Shown: piece by piece, positions 1-7,759 of the stretch
Numbering within the stretch: position 1 is the first letter of the stretch
Layout of the letters: every line of letters starts with the position of its first letter
Assembly: GCA_002331385.1 (NCBI GenBank)
Contig: DCYB01000011.1
Location: 1-64,000, forward strand
DNA: 64,000 nt
Direction: 5' to 3'
Origin: Comamonadaceae bacterium UBA2121
GTDB lineage: Bacteria; Pseudomonadota; Gammaproteobacteria; Burkholderiales; Burkholderiaceae_C
The notes under the pieces: generated by a model
The model's input: the letters and a program-made list of their open reading frames with translations, nothing else
Database searches by the model: none
Told to the model about the DNA's origin: nothing
Program-made: the position numbers and the translations under genes

Positions 1-62
1 TCGCCATCCGCGAAGGCGGCCGCACCGTGGGTGCTGGCGTGGTTGCCAAGATCATTGCGTAA
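1..62 (+). CDS. tuf: Elongation factor Tu, C-terminal end (partial)
   Basis: The frame beginning at position 3 reads AIREGGRTVGAGVVAKIIA and then TAA at 60-62. This is the highly conserved C-terminus of EF-Tu, the GTPase that carries aminoacyl-tRNA to the ribosome. Only the last 19 residues are inside the window. The stop lies 24 nt before rpsJ, so rpsJ looks like the last gene of a str-type operon (rpsL-rpsG-fusA-tufA-rpsJ); that wider operon is inferred, since only its end is visible. Confidence 0.93.
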   Translation, partial: AIREGGRTVGAGVVAKIIA

Positions 63-86
63 TTCTTGGAACGCTAGGAATTACAC

Positions 87-398
87 ATGTCTAAGCAAAA
101 GATCCGCATCCGCCTGAAGGCGTTCGACTACAAGCTGATCGATCAGTCTGCAGCCGAAATCGTTGACACCGCCAAGCGCACGGGCGCGATCGTCAAGGGT
201 CCCGTGCCCCTGCCGACACGCATGAAGCGTTTCGACATCCTGCGTTCGCCGCACGTCAACAAGACGAGCCGCGACCAGCTGGAAATCCGTACGCACCAGC
301 GTCTGATGGACATCGTTGACCCGACCGACAAGACGGTTGACGCGCTGATGAAGCTGGACCTGCCGGCTGGCGTGGACGTGGAAATCAAGCTGCAATAA
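87..398 (+). CDS. rpsJ: 30S ribosomal protein S10
   Basis: This 103-residue protein has the usual S10 length and opens MSKQKIRIRLKAFDYKLID, with the typical S10 segment around GPVPLPTRM. S10 sits in the 30S head and also serves as NusE in transcription antitermination. It starts 24 nt after the tuf stop with a GGAA-type Shine-Dalgarno just upstream. It is separated from rplC by 250 nt of structured DNA, so its expression is probably tied to tuf rather than to the rest of the S10 cluster. Confidence 0.97.
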   Translation: MSKQKIRIRLKAFDYKLIDQSAAEIVDTAKRTGAIVKGPVPLPTRMKRFDILRSPHVNKTSRDQLEIRTHQRLMDIVDPTDKTVDALMKLDLPAGVDVEIKLQ

Positions 399-420
399 GT
401 ACACAGGTTGTTGCGCAAAC

Positions 421-570
421 GGTACGGCGAAGGTAGAGCGCCGTACCTCTATAACGCGGGCTTGCCAGAAATGGCAGTCCGCGTTATACTTTTGTGCTTC
501 GCGTTTTTGCGCCTTGAATTGAGGCGCAAAGTGTTTTTTGGCGCGAAGTTTTATCAACCTTCTTTCGCGC
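421..570 (+). promoter_or_regulatory. Multi-hairpin leader between rpsJ and rplC
   Basis: The 250-nt gap 399-648 holds no gene but is packed with inverted repeats. H1: GGTACGGCG (421-429) pairs with CGCCGTACC (439-447), a perfect 9-bp stem. H2: an arm at 450-467 pairs with 472-488 across a GAAA loop, with one irregularity. H3: TTTGCGCCT (506-514) pairs with AGGCGCAAA (522-530). H4: GCGCGAA (541-547) pairs with TTCGCGC (564-570). In E. coli an L4-responsive leader lies upstream of rpsJ; here rpsJ follows tuf closely, so an autoregulatory leader would be expected before rplC instead. That function is inference; the stems are read directly. Confidence 0.6.
506..539 (+). terminator. Terminator/attenuator-like hairpin before rplC
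   Basis: A perfect 9-bp stem (506-514 with 522-530, 7-nt loop) is followed by GTG and a run of six T at 534-539. This is the form of an intrinsic terminator. It lies inside the rpsJ-rplC gap and could end str-operon transcripts or act as an attenuator for rplC and the genes after it. Confidence 0.5.
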
Positions 571-648
571 ACTGCTGGTGCATGGCACTTGTAGTGCAAA
601 CGTCCTGGCCAATTGAAGTCGGGGCGGCGGGAGTACTGGAGAAAACCA

Positions 649-1323
649 ATGAGTCTGAGCAACTCCCTCGGGTTGCTGGGCCGCAAGGTGGGCATGATGC
701 GTCTGTTCACTGATGACGGGGATGCAGTTCCTGTCACAGTGGTGGATGTGTCCAACAACCGCGTGACCCAGGTCAAAACCCAAGAGAACGATGGCTATGT
801 GTCCCTGCAGGTCACATTCGGTTCGCGCAAGGCATCTCGCGTGACCAAGCCTCAAGCCGGCCACCTTGCCAAGGCAGGTGTGGAAGCCGGTGAAGTGACC
901 CGTGAATTCCGCGTGACCGCTGAAACCGCTGGCAAGTACGCCGCCGGTGCCGTTCTGCCTGTGGCAGAACTGTTCACAGTGGGCCAGAAGGTCGACGTGC
1001 AAGGCACTTCGATCGGTAAGGGCTATGCTGGCACGATCAAGCGTCACAACATGGCGTCGCAGCGCGCATCGCACGGTAACAGCCGCTCGCACAACGTTCC
1101 TGGCTCCATCGGTATGGCGCAGGATCCGGGCCGCGTGTTCCCTGGCAAGAAGATGACGGGTCACATGGGTGATGCCACCGTCACTACCCAAAACCTCGAT
1201 GTGGTTCGCGTAGACGAAGCACGTCAACTGCTCCTGATCAAGGGTGCTGTTCCGGGCTCCAAGGGTGGCTTCGTGACAGTGCGTCCCGCCATCAAGGCAG
1301 CCGCTTCCAAAGGAGCGAACTAA
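649..1323 (+). CDS. rplC: 50S ribosomal protein L3
   Basis: The 224-residue product begins MSLSNSLGLLGRKVGMMRLF and contains the L3 core segment ending GRVFPGKKMTGHMG. L3 binds 23S rRNA near the peptidyl-transferase centre early in 50S assembly. The ATG at 649 is preferred over an in-frame upstream start at 613 because the conserved L3 N-terminus begins there and a CTGGAG Shine-Dalgarno precedes it. Its TAA overlaps the rplD ATG by one base (TAATG), indicating translational coupling. Confidence 0.97.
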   Translation: MSLSNSLGLLGRKVGMMRLFTDDGDAVPVTVVDVSNNRVTQVKTQENDGYVSLQVTFGSRKASRVTKPQAGHLAKAGVEAGEVTREFRVTAETAGKYAAGAVLPVAELFTVGQKVDVQGTSIGKGYAGTIKRHNMASQRASHGNSRSHNVPGSIGMAQDPGRVFPGKKMTGHMGDATVTTQNLDVVRVDEARQLLLIKGAVPGSKGGFVTVRPAIKAAASKGAN

Positions 1324-1943
1324 TGCAGCTCGAACTCCTGAATGAACAAGGCCAGGCCGCATCGAAGATCGATGTGCCCGAGACCGTATTCGACCGCCAG
1401 TACAACGAAGACCTGATTCACCAGATCGTCGTTGCCTACCGTGCCAACGGCCGTCAGGGCACCCGTGCCCAGAAGGACCGCGAGCAGGTCAAGCACTCTA
1501 CCAAGAAGCCTTTCAAGCAAAAGGGTACTGGTAACGCACGTGCCGGTATGACTTCTTCCCCGCTGTGGCGTGGAGGCGGTCGCATTTTCCCGAACCTGCC
1601 TGAAGAAAACTTCACGCAGAAAATCAACAAGAAGATGTACCGCGCTGGCATGGCCGCCATCCTGTCGCAGCTGGCCCGTGAAGGCCGTCTGGCAGTGGTG
1701 GAGTCCCTCAAGCTCGATTCGCCCAAGACCAAGGTGCTGGCCGACAAGTTCAAGGCCATGAACCTGCAGTCCGTGATGGTGATCGCCGACGAAGTGGACG
1801 AGAACCTGTATCTGGCTTCGCGCAACCTGAAGAACGTGTTCGTTGTCGAGCCACGTTATGCAGATCCCGTGTCGCTGGTGCACTTCAAGAAGGTGCTCGT
1901 TACCAAGGCAGCCATCGACCAGCTCAAGGAGATGTTCGCATGA
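1323..1943 (+). CDS. rplD: 50S ribosomal protein L4
   Basis: This 206-residue protein has the expected length for bacterial L4, including the loop segment around RGGGRIFPN that reaches the peptide exit tunnel. In E. coli L4 is also the autogenous repressor of the S10 operon, acting on the leader RNA; whether it does so here through the 421-570 structure is untested. The start overlaps the rplC stop by one base, and the stop overlaps the rplW start (ATGA). Confidence 0.97.
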   Translation: MQLELLNEQGQAASKIDVPETVFDRQYNEDLIHQIVVAYRANGRQGTRAQKDREQVKHSTKKPFKQKGTGNARAGMTSSPLWRGGGRIFPNLPEENFTQKINKKMYRAGMAAILSQLAREGRLAVVESLKLDSPKTKVLADKFKAMNLQSVMVIADEVDENLYLASRNLKNVFVVEPRYADPVSLVHFKKVLVTKAAIDQLKEMFA

Positions 1944-2275
1944 GCCGTACTAATCCGACTCCCGCACAGCGCACCTTCGACGAAGGCCGTCTGATGCAAG
2001 TGTTGGTCGCTCCCATCGTGTCCGAAAAGGCCACCATGGTTGCCGAGAAGTCCAACGCTGTCACATTCAAGGTACTGCAGAACGCTACCAAGCCCGAAAT
2101 CAAGGCCGCTGTGGAATTGATGTTCAAGGTTGAGGTGAAGGCTGTTTCTGTGGTGAACACCAAGGGCAAGACCAAGCGTTTTGGCAAGACCGTGGGCCGT
2201 CGCGACAACGTGCGCAAGGCATACGTGCTGCTCAACGAAGGTCAAGAGCTGAACCTGTCCGGGGAGGCTGCGTAA
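1940..2275 (+). CDS. rplW: 50S ribosomal protein L23
   Basis: This 111-residue protein is slightly longer than the roughly 100-residue E. coli L23 because of a polar N-terminal extension before the conserved LMQVLVAPIVSEKA segment. L23 lines the exit-tunnel mouth and docks trigger factor and SRP. Its ATG overlaps the rplD stop in an ATGA arrangement. An in-frame internal ATG at about 1994 could give a shorter form, but the overlapping start fits the compact operon better. Confidence 0.95.
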   Translation: MSRTNPTPAQRTFDEGRLMQVLVAPIVSEKATMVAEKSNAVTFKVLQNATKPEIKAAVELMFKVEVKAVSVVNTKGKTKRFGKTVGRRDNVRKAYVLLNEGQELNLSGEAA

Positions 2276-2278
2276 ACC

Positions 2279-3103
2279 ATGGCCGTTATCAAGTTGAAAC
2301 CAACGACACCGGGCCAGCGTGGCGCGGTGAAGGTGACCCGCGACCACCTGCACAAGGGTGCCGCGTTTGCTGCTCTGCTGGAGCCGCAACACCAGAAGGC
2401 TGGCCGTAATAACAACGGTCACATCACAACCCGTCACAAGGGCGGTGGTCACAAGCACCACTACCGCGTGGTGGACTTCAAGCGCACCAAGGACGGTATC
2501 CCCGCCAAGGTCGAGCGCATCGAGTACGACCCTAACCGTACGGCCCACATCGCTCTGGTGTGCTATGCCGACGGCGAGCGTCGCTACATCATCGCTCCGC
2601 GCAATGTGGAAGTGGGCGCAACGCTGCTGTCCGGCTCGGAAGCTCCGATCCGCGTTGGCAACACCCTGCCTATCCGCAACATCCCCGTGGGTTCCACGAT
2701 CCACTGCGTCGAGCTCAAGCCCGGCGCCGGTGCTCAGATCGCCCGTTCCGCAGGTGCTTCGGCAACGCTGCTGGCGCGCGAAGGTACCTACGCCCAGGTG
2801 CGTGTCCGTTCCGGTGAAGTGCGCAAGATTCATATCGAGTGCCGCGCCACGATCGGTGAAGTCGCCAACGAAGAACATAGCCTGCGTCAGCTGGGCAAGG
2901 CCGGTGTGAAGCGCTGGATGGGTATCCGTCCGACGGTTCGCGGCACTGCCATGAACCCGATCGATCACCCGCACGGTGGTGGTGAAGGTCGTACTGGTGA
3001 AGGTCGTCATGCTGTTGACCCATGGGGCAACCTGACGAAGGGCTACCGTACCCGTAACAACAAGCGCACACAAAACATGATTGTGTCGCGTCGCAAGAAG
3101 TAA
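2279..3103 (+). CDS. rplB: 50S ribosomal protein L2
   Basis: The 274-residue length is standard for L2. The C-terminal part carries the signature around NPIDHPHGGGEG, with the conserved histidine needed for peptidyl-transferase-centre assembly, followed by the basic tail KRTQNMIVSRRKK. It begins 3 nt after the rplW stop, the tight packing typical of this operon. Confidence 0.98.
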   Translation: MAVIKLKPTTPGQRGAVKVTRDHLHKGAAFAALLEPQHQKAGRNNNGHITTRHKGGGHKHHYRVVDFKRTKDGIPAKVERIEYDPNRTAHIALVCYADGERRYIIAPRNVEVGATLLSGSEAPIRVGNTLPIRNIPVGSTIHCVELKPGAGAQIARSAGASATLLAREGTYAQVRVRSGEVRKIHIECRATIGEVANEEHSLRQLGKAGVKRWMGIRPTVRGTAMNPIDHPHGGGEGRTGEGRHAVDPWGNLTKGYRTRNNKRTQNMIVSRRKK

Positions 3104-3113
3104 GGGGTAGCAA

Positions 3114-3392
3114 ATGACTCGTTCTCTCAAAAAGGGTCCGTTTGTTGACCATCACCTGTTGGCAAAGGCCGAGAAGGCCGTCGCCACCAAGGACAAGAAG
3201 CCAGTCAAGACCTGGTCGCGTCGTTCCATGGTTCTGCCCGAGTTCATCGGTCTGACCATCGCCGTGCACAACGGCAAGCAACACGTGCCGGTCTACGTTA
3301 CCGACCAGATGGTGGGCCACAAGCTGGGCGAATTCGCCCTGACGCGCACTTTCAAGGGTCACCCTGCGGACAAAAAAGTCCAGAAGAAGTAA
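3114..3392 (+). CDS. rpsS: 30S ribosomal protein S19
   Basis: This 92-residue protein opens MTRSLKKGPFVDHHLL and contains the S19 signature region HNGKQHVPVYVTDQMVGHKLGE. S19 sits in the 30S head next to S13, near the tRNA-binding face. It lies 10 nt downstream of rplB with its own Shine-Dalgarno (AAGGGG). Confidence 0.97.
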   Translation: MTRSLKKGPFVDHHLLAKAEKAVATKDKKPVKTWSRRSMVLPEFIGLTIAVHNGKQHVPVYVTDQMVGHKLGEFALTRTFKGHPADKKVQKK

Positions 3393-3401
3393 GGAACGAC
3401 C

Positions 3402-3734
3402 ATGTCTGAAACACGTGCAGTCCTCCGGGGCGTCCGTCTGTCGGTTGACAAGGGTCGCCTGGTAGCGGATCTGATCCGCGGCAAGAAGGTTGATCAGGCT
3501 CTGAACATCCTTGAGTTCACGCAGAAAAAAGCTGCTGTGATCGTCAAGAAGGTGCTCGAGTCGGCAATCGCCAACGCTGAACACAACGACGGTGCTGATA
3601 TTGACGAACTCCGCGTCAAGACCATCTACGTTGAGCAAGGCACCACACTCAAGCGCTTCACCGCTCGCGCCAAGGGCCGCGGTAATCGCATCAGCAAGCC
3701 CACGTGCCATGTGTACGTGACTGTCGGTAACTAA
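3402..3734 (+). CDS. rplV: 50S ribosomal protein L22
   Basis: The 110-residue product has typical L22 features: the N-terminal LSVDKGRLVADLIRGK segment and the C-terminal hairpin region around RAKGRGNRISKPTCH, which reaches into the exit tunnel at the macrolide-sensitive constriction. It starts 9 nt after rpsS with an AAGGAA ribosome-binding site. Confidence 0.97.
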   Translation: MSETRAVLRGVRLSVDKGRLVADLIRGKKVDQALNILEFTQKKAAVIVKKVLESAIANAEHNDGADIDELRVKTIYVEQGTTLKRFTARAKGRGNRISKPTCHVYVTVGN

Positions 3735-3749
3735 GGCCAAGGGAAGAAA

Positions 3750-4625
3750 ATGGGACAGAAAATCAACCCAACCGGCTTCCGCCTTGCAGTTAGCCGTAAC
3801 TGGGCAAGCCGTTGGTACGCAAGCAACCGTGATTTCGCGGGCATGCTGGCGGAAGACATCAAGGTGCGTGAGTTCCTCAAGGCAAAGCTGAAGAACGCCG
3901 CTGTGTCGCGCGTTCTGATCGAGCGTCCTGCCAAGAACGCCCGCATCACGATCTACTCGGCTCGTCCGGGCGTTGTGATCGGCAAGAAGGGTGAAGACAT
4001 CGAGAACCTCAAGAAGGAACTCGCTACTCGCCTGGGCGTGCCAGTGGCTGTGAACATCGAAGAAGTGCGCAAGCCTGAAATCGATGCCAAGCTGATCGCT
4101 GACTCGATCACGCAGCAGCTGGAAAAGCGCATCATGTTCCGTCGTGCCATGAAGCGCGCCATGCAGAACGCCATGCGTCTGGGTGCCCAGGGCATCAAGA
4201 TCATGTCTTCTGGCCGTCTGAACGGTATCGAAATCGCACGTACCGAGTGGTACCGCGAAGGCCGTGTGCCACTGCACACCCTGCGCGCCGACATCGACTA
4301 CGGCACCTCCGAAGCCAAGACCACCTACGGTGTGATCGGCGTGAAGGTGTGGGTCTACAAGGGTGACACACTGGGTCGCAACGACCTGCCGGCAGTCGAG
4401 ACACCGCGCCCTGACGAAGAGCGCCGTCCTCGTGGCCCGCGTCGTGACGGCCGTGGTGCCGGTGACCGCGCTGGTCGCGGTGGCCGTCGTACCGGTGGCA
4501 CCAATGCCGCTCCGGTCGATGGTAGCGACAAGCCCGCTGGTGCCGGTGGCACCGACGCAACCGCCGTTAAGCGCGTTCGCAAGACTGACGCGCCCGCTAC
4601 AGCAGCGGACGGTAAAGGAGAATAA
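3750..4625 (+). CDS. rpsC: 30S ribosomal protein S3 with long C-terminal extension
   Basis: S3 helps form the mRNA entry channel. The N-terminal roughly 215 residues are classical S3, starting MGQKINPTGFRLAVSR, with the KH-domain GVVIGKKGEDIE motif and the later WYREGRVPLHTLRADIDYG block. At 291 residues it is about 60 longer than E. coli S3. The extra tail is low-complexity, first rich in Arg/Gly/Asp and then Ala/Thr/Asp, and would be disordered. Similar tails occur in related Burkholderiales as far as I know; no function is evident from the sequence. The stop is 2 nt before rplP. Confidence 0.97.
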   Translation: MGQKINPTGFRLAVSRNWASRWYASNRDFAGMLAEDIKVREFLKAKLKNAAVSRVLIERPAKNARITIYSARPGVVIGKKGEDIENLKKELATRLGVPVAVNIEEVRKPEIDAKLIADSITQQLEKRIMFRRAMKRAMQNAMRLGAQGIKIMSSGRLNGIEIARTEWYREGRVPLHTLRADIDYGTSEAKTTYGVIGVKVWVYKGDTLGRNDLPAVETPRPDEERRPRGPRRDGRGAGDRAGRGGRRTGGTNAAPVDGSDKPAGAGGTDATAVKRVRKTDAPATAADGKGE

Positions 4626-4627
4626 AC

Positions 4628-5044
4628 ATGCTGCAACCTGCTCGCCGCAAGTTCCGTAAGGAACAAAAAGGCCGCAACACCGGCATCGCCACCCGCGGCA
4701 ACTCCGTTGCCTTCGGCGATTTCGGTTTGAAGTCCACGGACCGTGGCCGTCTGACGGCCCGCCAGATCGAAGCTGCTCGTCGTGCCATTTCCCGTCACGT
4801 CAAGCGTGGTGGCCGTATCTGGATCCGTGTGTTCCCCGACAAGCCAATCTCGACCAAGCCAGCCGAAGTCCGTATGGGTAACGGTAAGGGCAACCCCGAG
4901 TACTACGTGGCTGAAATCCAGCCCGGCAAGGTGCTCTACGAGATCGTTGGCGTGCCCGAAGAGCTGGCCCGCGAAGCGTTCCGCCTGGCTGCTGCCAAGC
5001 TGCCTCTGCGCACAACCTTCGTTGCCCGTCAAATCGGTGCTTGA
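4628..5044 (+). CDS. rplP: 50S ribosomal protein L16
   Basis: This 138-residue protein begins MLQPARRKFRKEQKGRNTG, and the central RIWIRVFPDKPI region is diagnostic of L16. L16 organises the tRNA-binding region of the 50S subunit. It follows rpsC after 2 nt, with the Shine-Dalgarno AAAGGAG inside the end of rpsC. Confidence 0.97.
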   Translation: MLQPARRKFRKEQKGRNTGIATRGNSVAFGDFGLKSTDRGRLTARQIEAARRAISRHVKRGGRIWIRVFPDKPISTKPAEVRMGNGKGNPEYYVAEIQPGKVLYEIVGVPEELAREAFRLAAAKLPLRTTFVARQIGA

Positions 5045-5060
5045 TCAGGAGATATAAGAA

Positions 5061-5258
5061 ATGACTAAATCTGCTGAACTCCGCCAAAAGGACGTCGCTG
5101 GTCTGGAAGCTGAAGTGAAGTCCCTGCAAAAGGCTCACTTCGGTCTGCGCATGCAGAAGGCCACGCAACAACTGGGCAACACTGCCACGCTGCGCAACAC
5201 GCGTCGTGACATCGCCCGTGCGAAGACCATTCTTGCTGAAAAGCAAGCCGCCAAGTAA
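5061..5258 (+). CDS. rpmC: 50S ribosomal protein L29
   Basis: This 65-residue helical protein has the conserved LQKAHFGLRMQKATQQL core and the NTRRDIARAKTIL C-terminal helix of L29, which sits beside L23 at the tunnel exit. It lies 16 nt after rplP with a CAGGAG ribosome-binding site. Confidence 0.95.
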   Translation: MTKSAELRQKDVAGLEAEVKSLQKAHFGLRMQKATQQLGNTATLRNTRRDIARAKTILAEKQAAK

Positions 5259-5270
5259 TCAGGAGCCGAC

Positions 5271-5540
5271 ATGACGGAAGCTAAAAAATCCCTCAAGCGC
5301 ACCTTGGTTGGCAAGGTGGTGAGCGACAAGCGTGAAAAGACAGTGACGGTGCTCGTTGAGCGCCGCGTGAAGCACCCGATCTACGACAAGATCATGATCA
5401 AGTCGAGCAAGTACCACGCCCACGACGAAAAGGGCGAGTACAAGATGGGTGACACCATCGAGATCGAGGAAAGCCGCCCGCTGTCCAAGACCAAGAACTG
5501 GGTTGCTACCCGCTTGGTGCAAAAGGCCGCACTGGTGTAA
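5271..5540 (+). CDS. rpsQ: 30S ribosomal protein S17
   Basis: This 89-residue OB-fold protein shows typical S17 features: LVGKVVSDKREKTVTVLVERRVKHP near the start (given here only as the VVSDKREKTV core) and GDTIEIEESRPLSKTKNW near the end. It is the last gene of this ribosomal block. A strong intrinsic terminator follows at 5574, and the next gene encodes a peroxiredoxin rather than rplN, so the spc operon is not adjacent here. Confidence 0.97.
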   Translation: MTEAKKSLKRTLVGKVVSDKREKTVTVLVERRVKHPIYDKIMIKSSKYHAHDEKGEYKMGDTIEIEESRPLSKTKNWVATRLVQKAALV

Positions 5541-5573
5541 GCCCAAAAGCTTGCGCTAACGCAAAGCCCTCAG

Positions 5574-5605
5574 AAACGACCCACAATGTGGGTCGTTTTT
5601 CTTTT
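5574..5605 (+). terminator. Intrinsic terminator of the S10 cluster
   Basis: ACGACCCAC (576-584, i.e. 5576-5584) pairs with GTGGGTCGT (5588-5596) across an AAT loop, with two further A-T pairs and a T-rich tail broken by one C. It lies 34 nt after the rpsQ stop. Confidence 0.9.
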
Positions 5606-5705
5606 TGGGCGGCAGATTGTTCATTCGCCAGCTTTTTCCTCGGAAAGGCCGCGCGAGAGGGTGAATTGCCACCTTTTCATTGATGAAATCACAGGAGCTC
5701 ACGCC

Positions 5706-6215
5706 ATGATCAAAGTAGGTGACCAACTTCCCGCAATCACGCTGATGGAATATTCGGAAGTGGAAGGCAACGGCTGCAGCCTCGGCCCGAACGCCGTTGA
5801 TGCGCCCAAGGCCGCTGCAGGCAAGACCATCGCTGTCTTTGCCGTGCCCGGCGCTTTCACGCCCACCTGCTCGGCCAAGCACGTGCCCGGCTACGTTGAA
5901 AAGTCAGCCGACCTGAAGGCGGCTGGCGTGGACGAAATCTGGTGCCTGTCGGTGAACGACGCCTTCGTGATGGGCGCGTGGGCCCGCGACCAGAAGACCG
6001 ACGGCAAGGTGCGCATGCTGGCAGACGGCGACGCTGCTTTTGCCAAGGCGACCGGCCTGACGCTCGATCTGAATGGCAAGGGTCTGGGCCTGCGCAGCAA
6101 CCGCTACTCCATGCTCGTCAAGGACGGCAAGGTGGTTTCGCTGAACGTGGAAGCCCCGGGCAAGTTCGAAGTCAGCGACGCTGACACCATGCTCAAGCAG
6201 GCGCAGTCGGCCTAA
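5706..6215 (+). CDS. Peroxiredoxin (Prx5/AhpE-like, redoxin family)
   Basis: The 169-residue protein belongs to the AhpC/TSA-redoxin superfamily. The peroxidatic cysteine is in PGAFTPTCSAKHVPGY (about residue 55), the pattern of the Prx5 subfamily that reduces H2O2 and alkyl hydroperoxides with glutaredoxin or thioredoxin. The start at 5706 is chosen because MIKVGDQLPAITLMEY is the conserved N-terminus and CAGGAG precedes it; upstream in-frame codons run back into the terminator. It is monocistronic, bounded by terminators on both sides. No second cysteine acts as an obvious resolving partner beyond C19 and the one near residue 79. Confidence 0.92.
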   Translation: MIKVGDQLPAITLMEYSEVEGNGCSLGPNAVDAPKAAAGKTIAVFAVPGAFTPTCSAKHVPGYVEKSADLKAAGVDEIWCLSVNDAFVMGAWARDQKTDGKVRMLADGDAAFAKATGLTLDLNGKGLGLRSNRYSMLVKDGKVVSLNVEAPGKFEVSDADTMLKQAQSA

Positions 6216-6241
6216 GCGACAGCCTGCCGCGCCAACCGCAA

Positions 6242-6276
6242 AGCCGTCACGCCGCAAGCGTGGCGGCTTTTTCTTT
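6242..6276 (+). terminator. Intrinsic terminator after the peroxiredoxin gene
   Basis: An AGCCGTCACGC arm pairs with GCGTGGCGGCT across a short loop, with one mismatch, and ends in TTTTTCTTT. It lies between convergent genes; the opposite-strand T-tract is weak, so it mainly serves the plus strand. Confidence 0.8.
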
Positions 6277-6302
6277 GCGCGCTTGGTGGCGCGGTCCGGC
6301 GT

Positions 6303-6797
6303 TTAGTCGAGATCGACCTTGAGGTAGTGCGAGCCCGTGATGGGGTTGTGATAGTACGGCGGGATTTCTTCGAATCCCAGATCGGCGTACAGCGCCCGCG
6401 CCGATTCCATGCCGTCCAGCGTATCGAGCAGGACACAGGCGTAGCCGCCGAGGCGGGCAGCGTCGAGAATGCCTTCTGCCAGATGCCGGCCCAGGCCGAA
6501 CCCCCGGAACGCCTTGCGCACATACAGGCGTTTCATTTCTGCAGCGTTGGAATAATCCGCCGTATCCAGCGGCCGCAGCGCGCAGCAGCCCGCGAGGCTG
6601 CCATCGACTTCCGCCAGCAGGATGTGGCCGCGCGGTTCGGCATATTCACCCGGCAGGGTGGCGAGTTCATCGTCGAAGTCCTGAAAGGAGAGGTCCACGT
6701 CGAGCGTTCCGGCGTACTCCCGGAACAATTCGCGTACCTCATCCATTTCGTGAGGCTGGGTAGGGATTCGGAGCGAGATGGAAGGCAGTGGGTCCAC
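6303..6797 (-). CDS. GNAT-family N-acetyltransferase
   Basis: This 164-residue protein has the GNAT fold signatures. There is a beta4 strand, then MKRLYVRKAFRGFGLGRHLAEGI, whose FRGFGLGRHL stretch is the acetyl-CoA pyrophosphate-binding motif A. Near the end are ARALYADLGFEEIPPYY and a short final strand. The acceptor cannot be read from sequence; the family modifies amines in small molecules or proteins. It is transcribed convergently with the peroxiredoxin gene and seems monocistronic. Confidence 0.88.
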   Translation of the reverse strand: MDPLPSISLRIPTQPHEMDEVRELFREYAGTLDVDLSFQDFDDELATLPGEYAEPRGHILLAEVDGSLAGCCALRPLDTADYSNAAEMKRLYVRKAFRGFGLGRHLAEGILDAARLGGYACVLLDTLDGMESARALYADLGFEEIPPYYHNPITGSHYLKVDLD

Positions 6798-6958
6798 GGG
6801 GCATCAAAGGCGCGAGGCGCGAAATGTGGTCAACAGGTCAGTGGATGAAAAGACCAGTTTAACCGCATGTCCGGCAGTGCCGTAATGGCGTCAACCCCGT
6901 GCCGAGGTGCATTTTTCGTGGCACGTGCGAACGCGCTCACCTCCGGGCTTGGCCGGTA

Positions 6959-7618
6959 TCAGGCTTGAGCCAGCGTGGAAATCCACCATGTGAGGCCAGC
7001 GCACAGGCCAAACACCACGAGCGCCGCGATGCGCGAAGCGGCGTCGTCGCGTGACGGCGCGATGGTGGAGGGCACCTCCTGGTTGCCGTGGAACATGGGG
7101 CGCACCAGATTCTTGCCGCGCAGCACGTAGATGACGATGGCCAGCACGTGCAGGCCCACCATGGCGTACATCAGATACTGACCCAGTTCTGCATGGTATT
7201 TGGTGGCCTGACTGACGAGATCACCCGAGACGAAGCGCGTCAGCGGCCCTGCATTGAAGATCTCATCGTCACTGACCAAGCCGCTGCCCACTTGAACGAT
7301 GAGCAGTGTCAGCAGGGCGAACACGGACAGCGCACCCAATGGCGAATGCCCGGCATGTGGCTCGGCGTGGCCGCCGCGCACATAGCGCATGAAGCTGGCG
7401 GGCGAGAACAGGAAGCTGGAAAAGCGCGACCAGCGTCCACCGATCAGGCCCCACACCAGACGGAAGCTGAGTAGGGTCAGAACTCCATATCCAAAGCGGA
7501 AATGCCAGTCGAACGCATCGACTTTTGCGCTGACCACGACGGCCACCACGCAGATCACCAGGGCCCAGTGAAAGAGACGGGTTGGAAGATCCCAAATGCG
7601 GATGGAGCTGGTATGCAT
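6959..7618 (-). CDS. Cytochrome b561-type diheme membrane protein
   Basis: The 219-residue protein begins with the typical b-type motif IWDLPTRLFHWALV, has four to five hydrophobic segments and has paired histidines (H17 in the first helix, HAELGQYLMYAMVGLHVLAI later) suited to two b hemes. Such proteins carry electrons between quinol and periplasmic c-type cytochromes. It is divergent from the cytochrome c' gene at 7863, which suggests a shared regulatory region and perhaps a functional partnership. Its hydrophobic last segment, around AALVVFGLCAGLTWWIS, is an extra helix. Confidence 0.9.
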   Translation of the reverse strand: MHTSSIRIWDLPTRLFHWALVICVVAVVVSAKVDAFDWHFRFGYGVLTLLSFRLVWGLIGGRWSRFSSFLFSPASFMRYVRGGHAEPHAGHSPLGALSVFALLTLLIVQVGSGLVSDDEIFNAGPLTRFVSGDLVSQATKYHAELGQYLMYAMVGLHVLAIVIYVLRGKNLVRPMFHGNQEVPSTIAPSRDDAASRIAALVVFGLCAGLTWWISTLAQA

Positions 7619-7759
7619 GGCGTTGACTTCTTCTGATTAGAATTCAATAAGACGCAGTTTGAGGGGGGGGAAGCCTCGGGATGCAGCCACAATGGATCAT
7701 GATAGTAGGCATTGAATGCTGATGTTGTAATCTCGATCAGACAAATCTTTGGTTGACCA

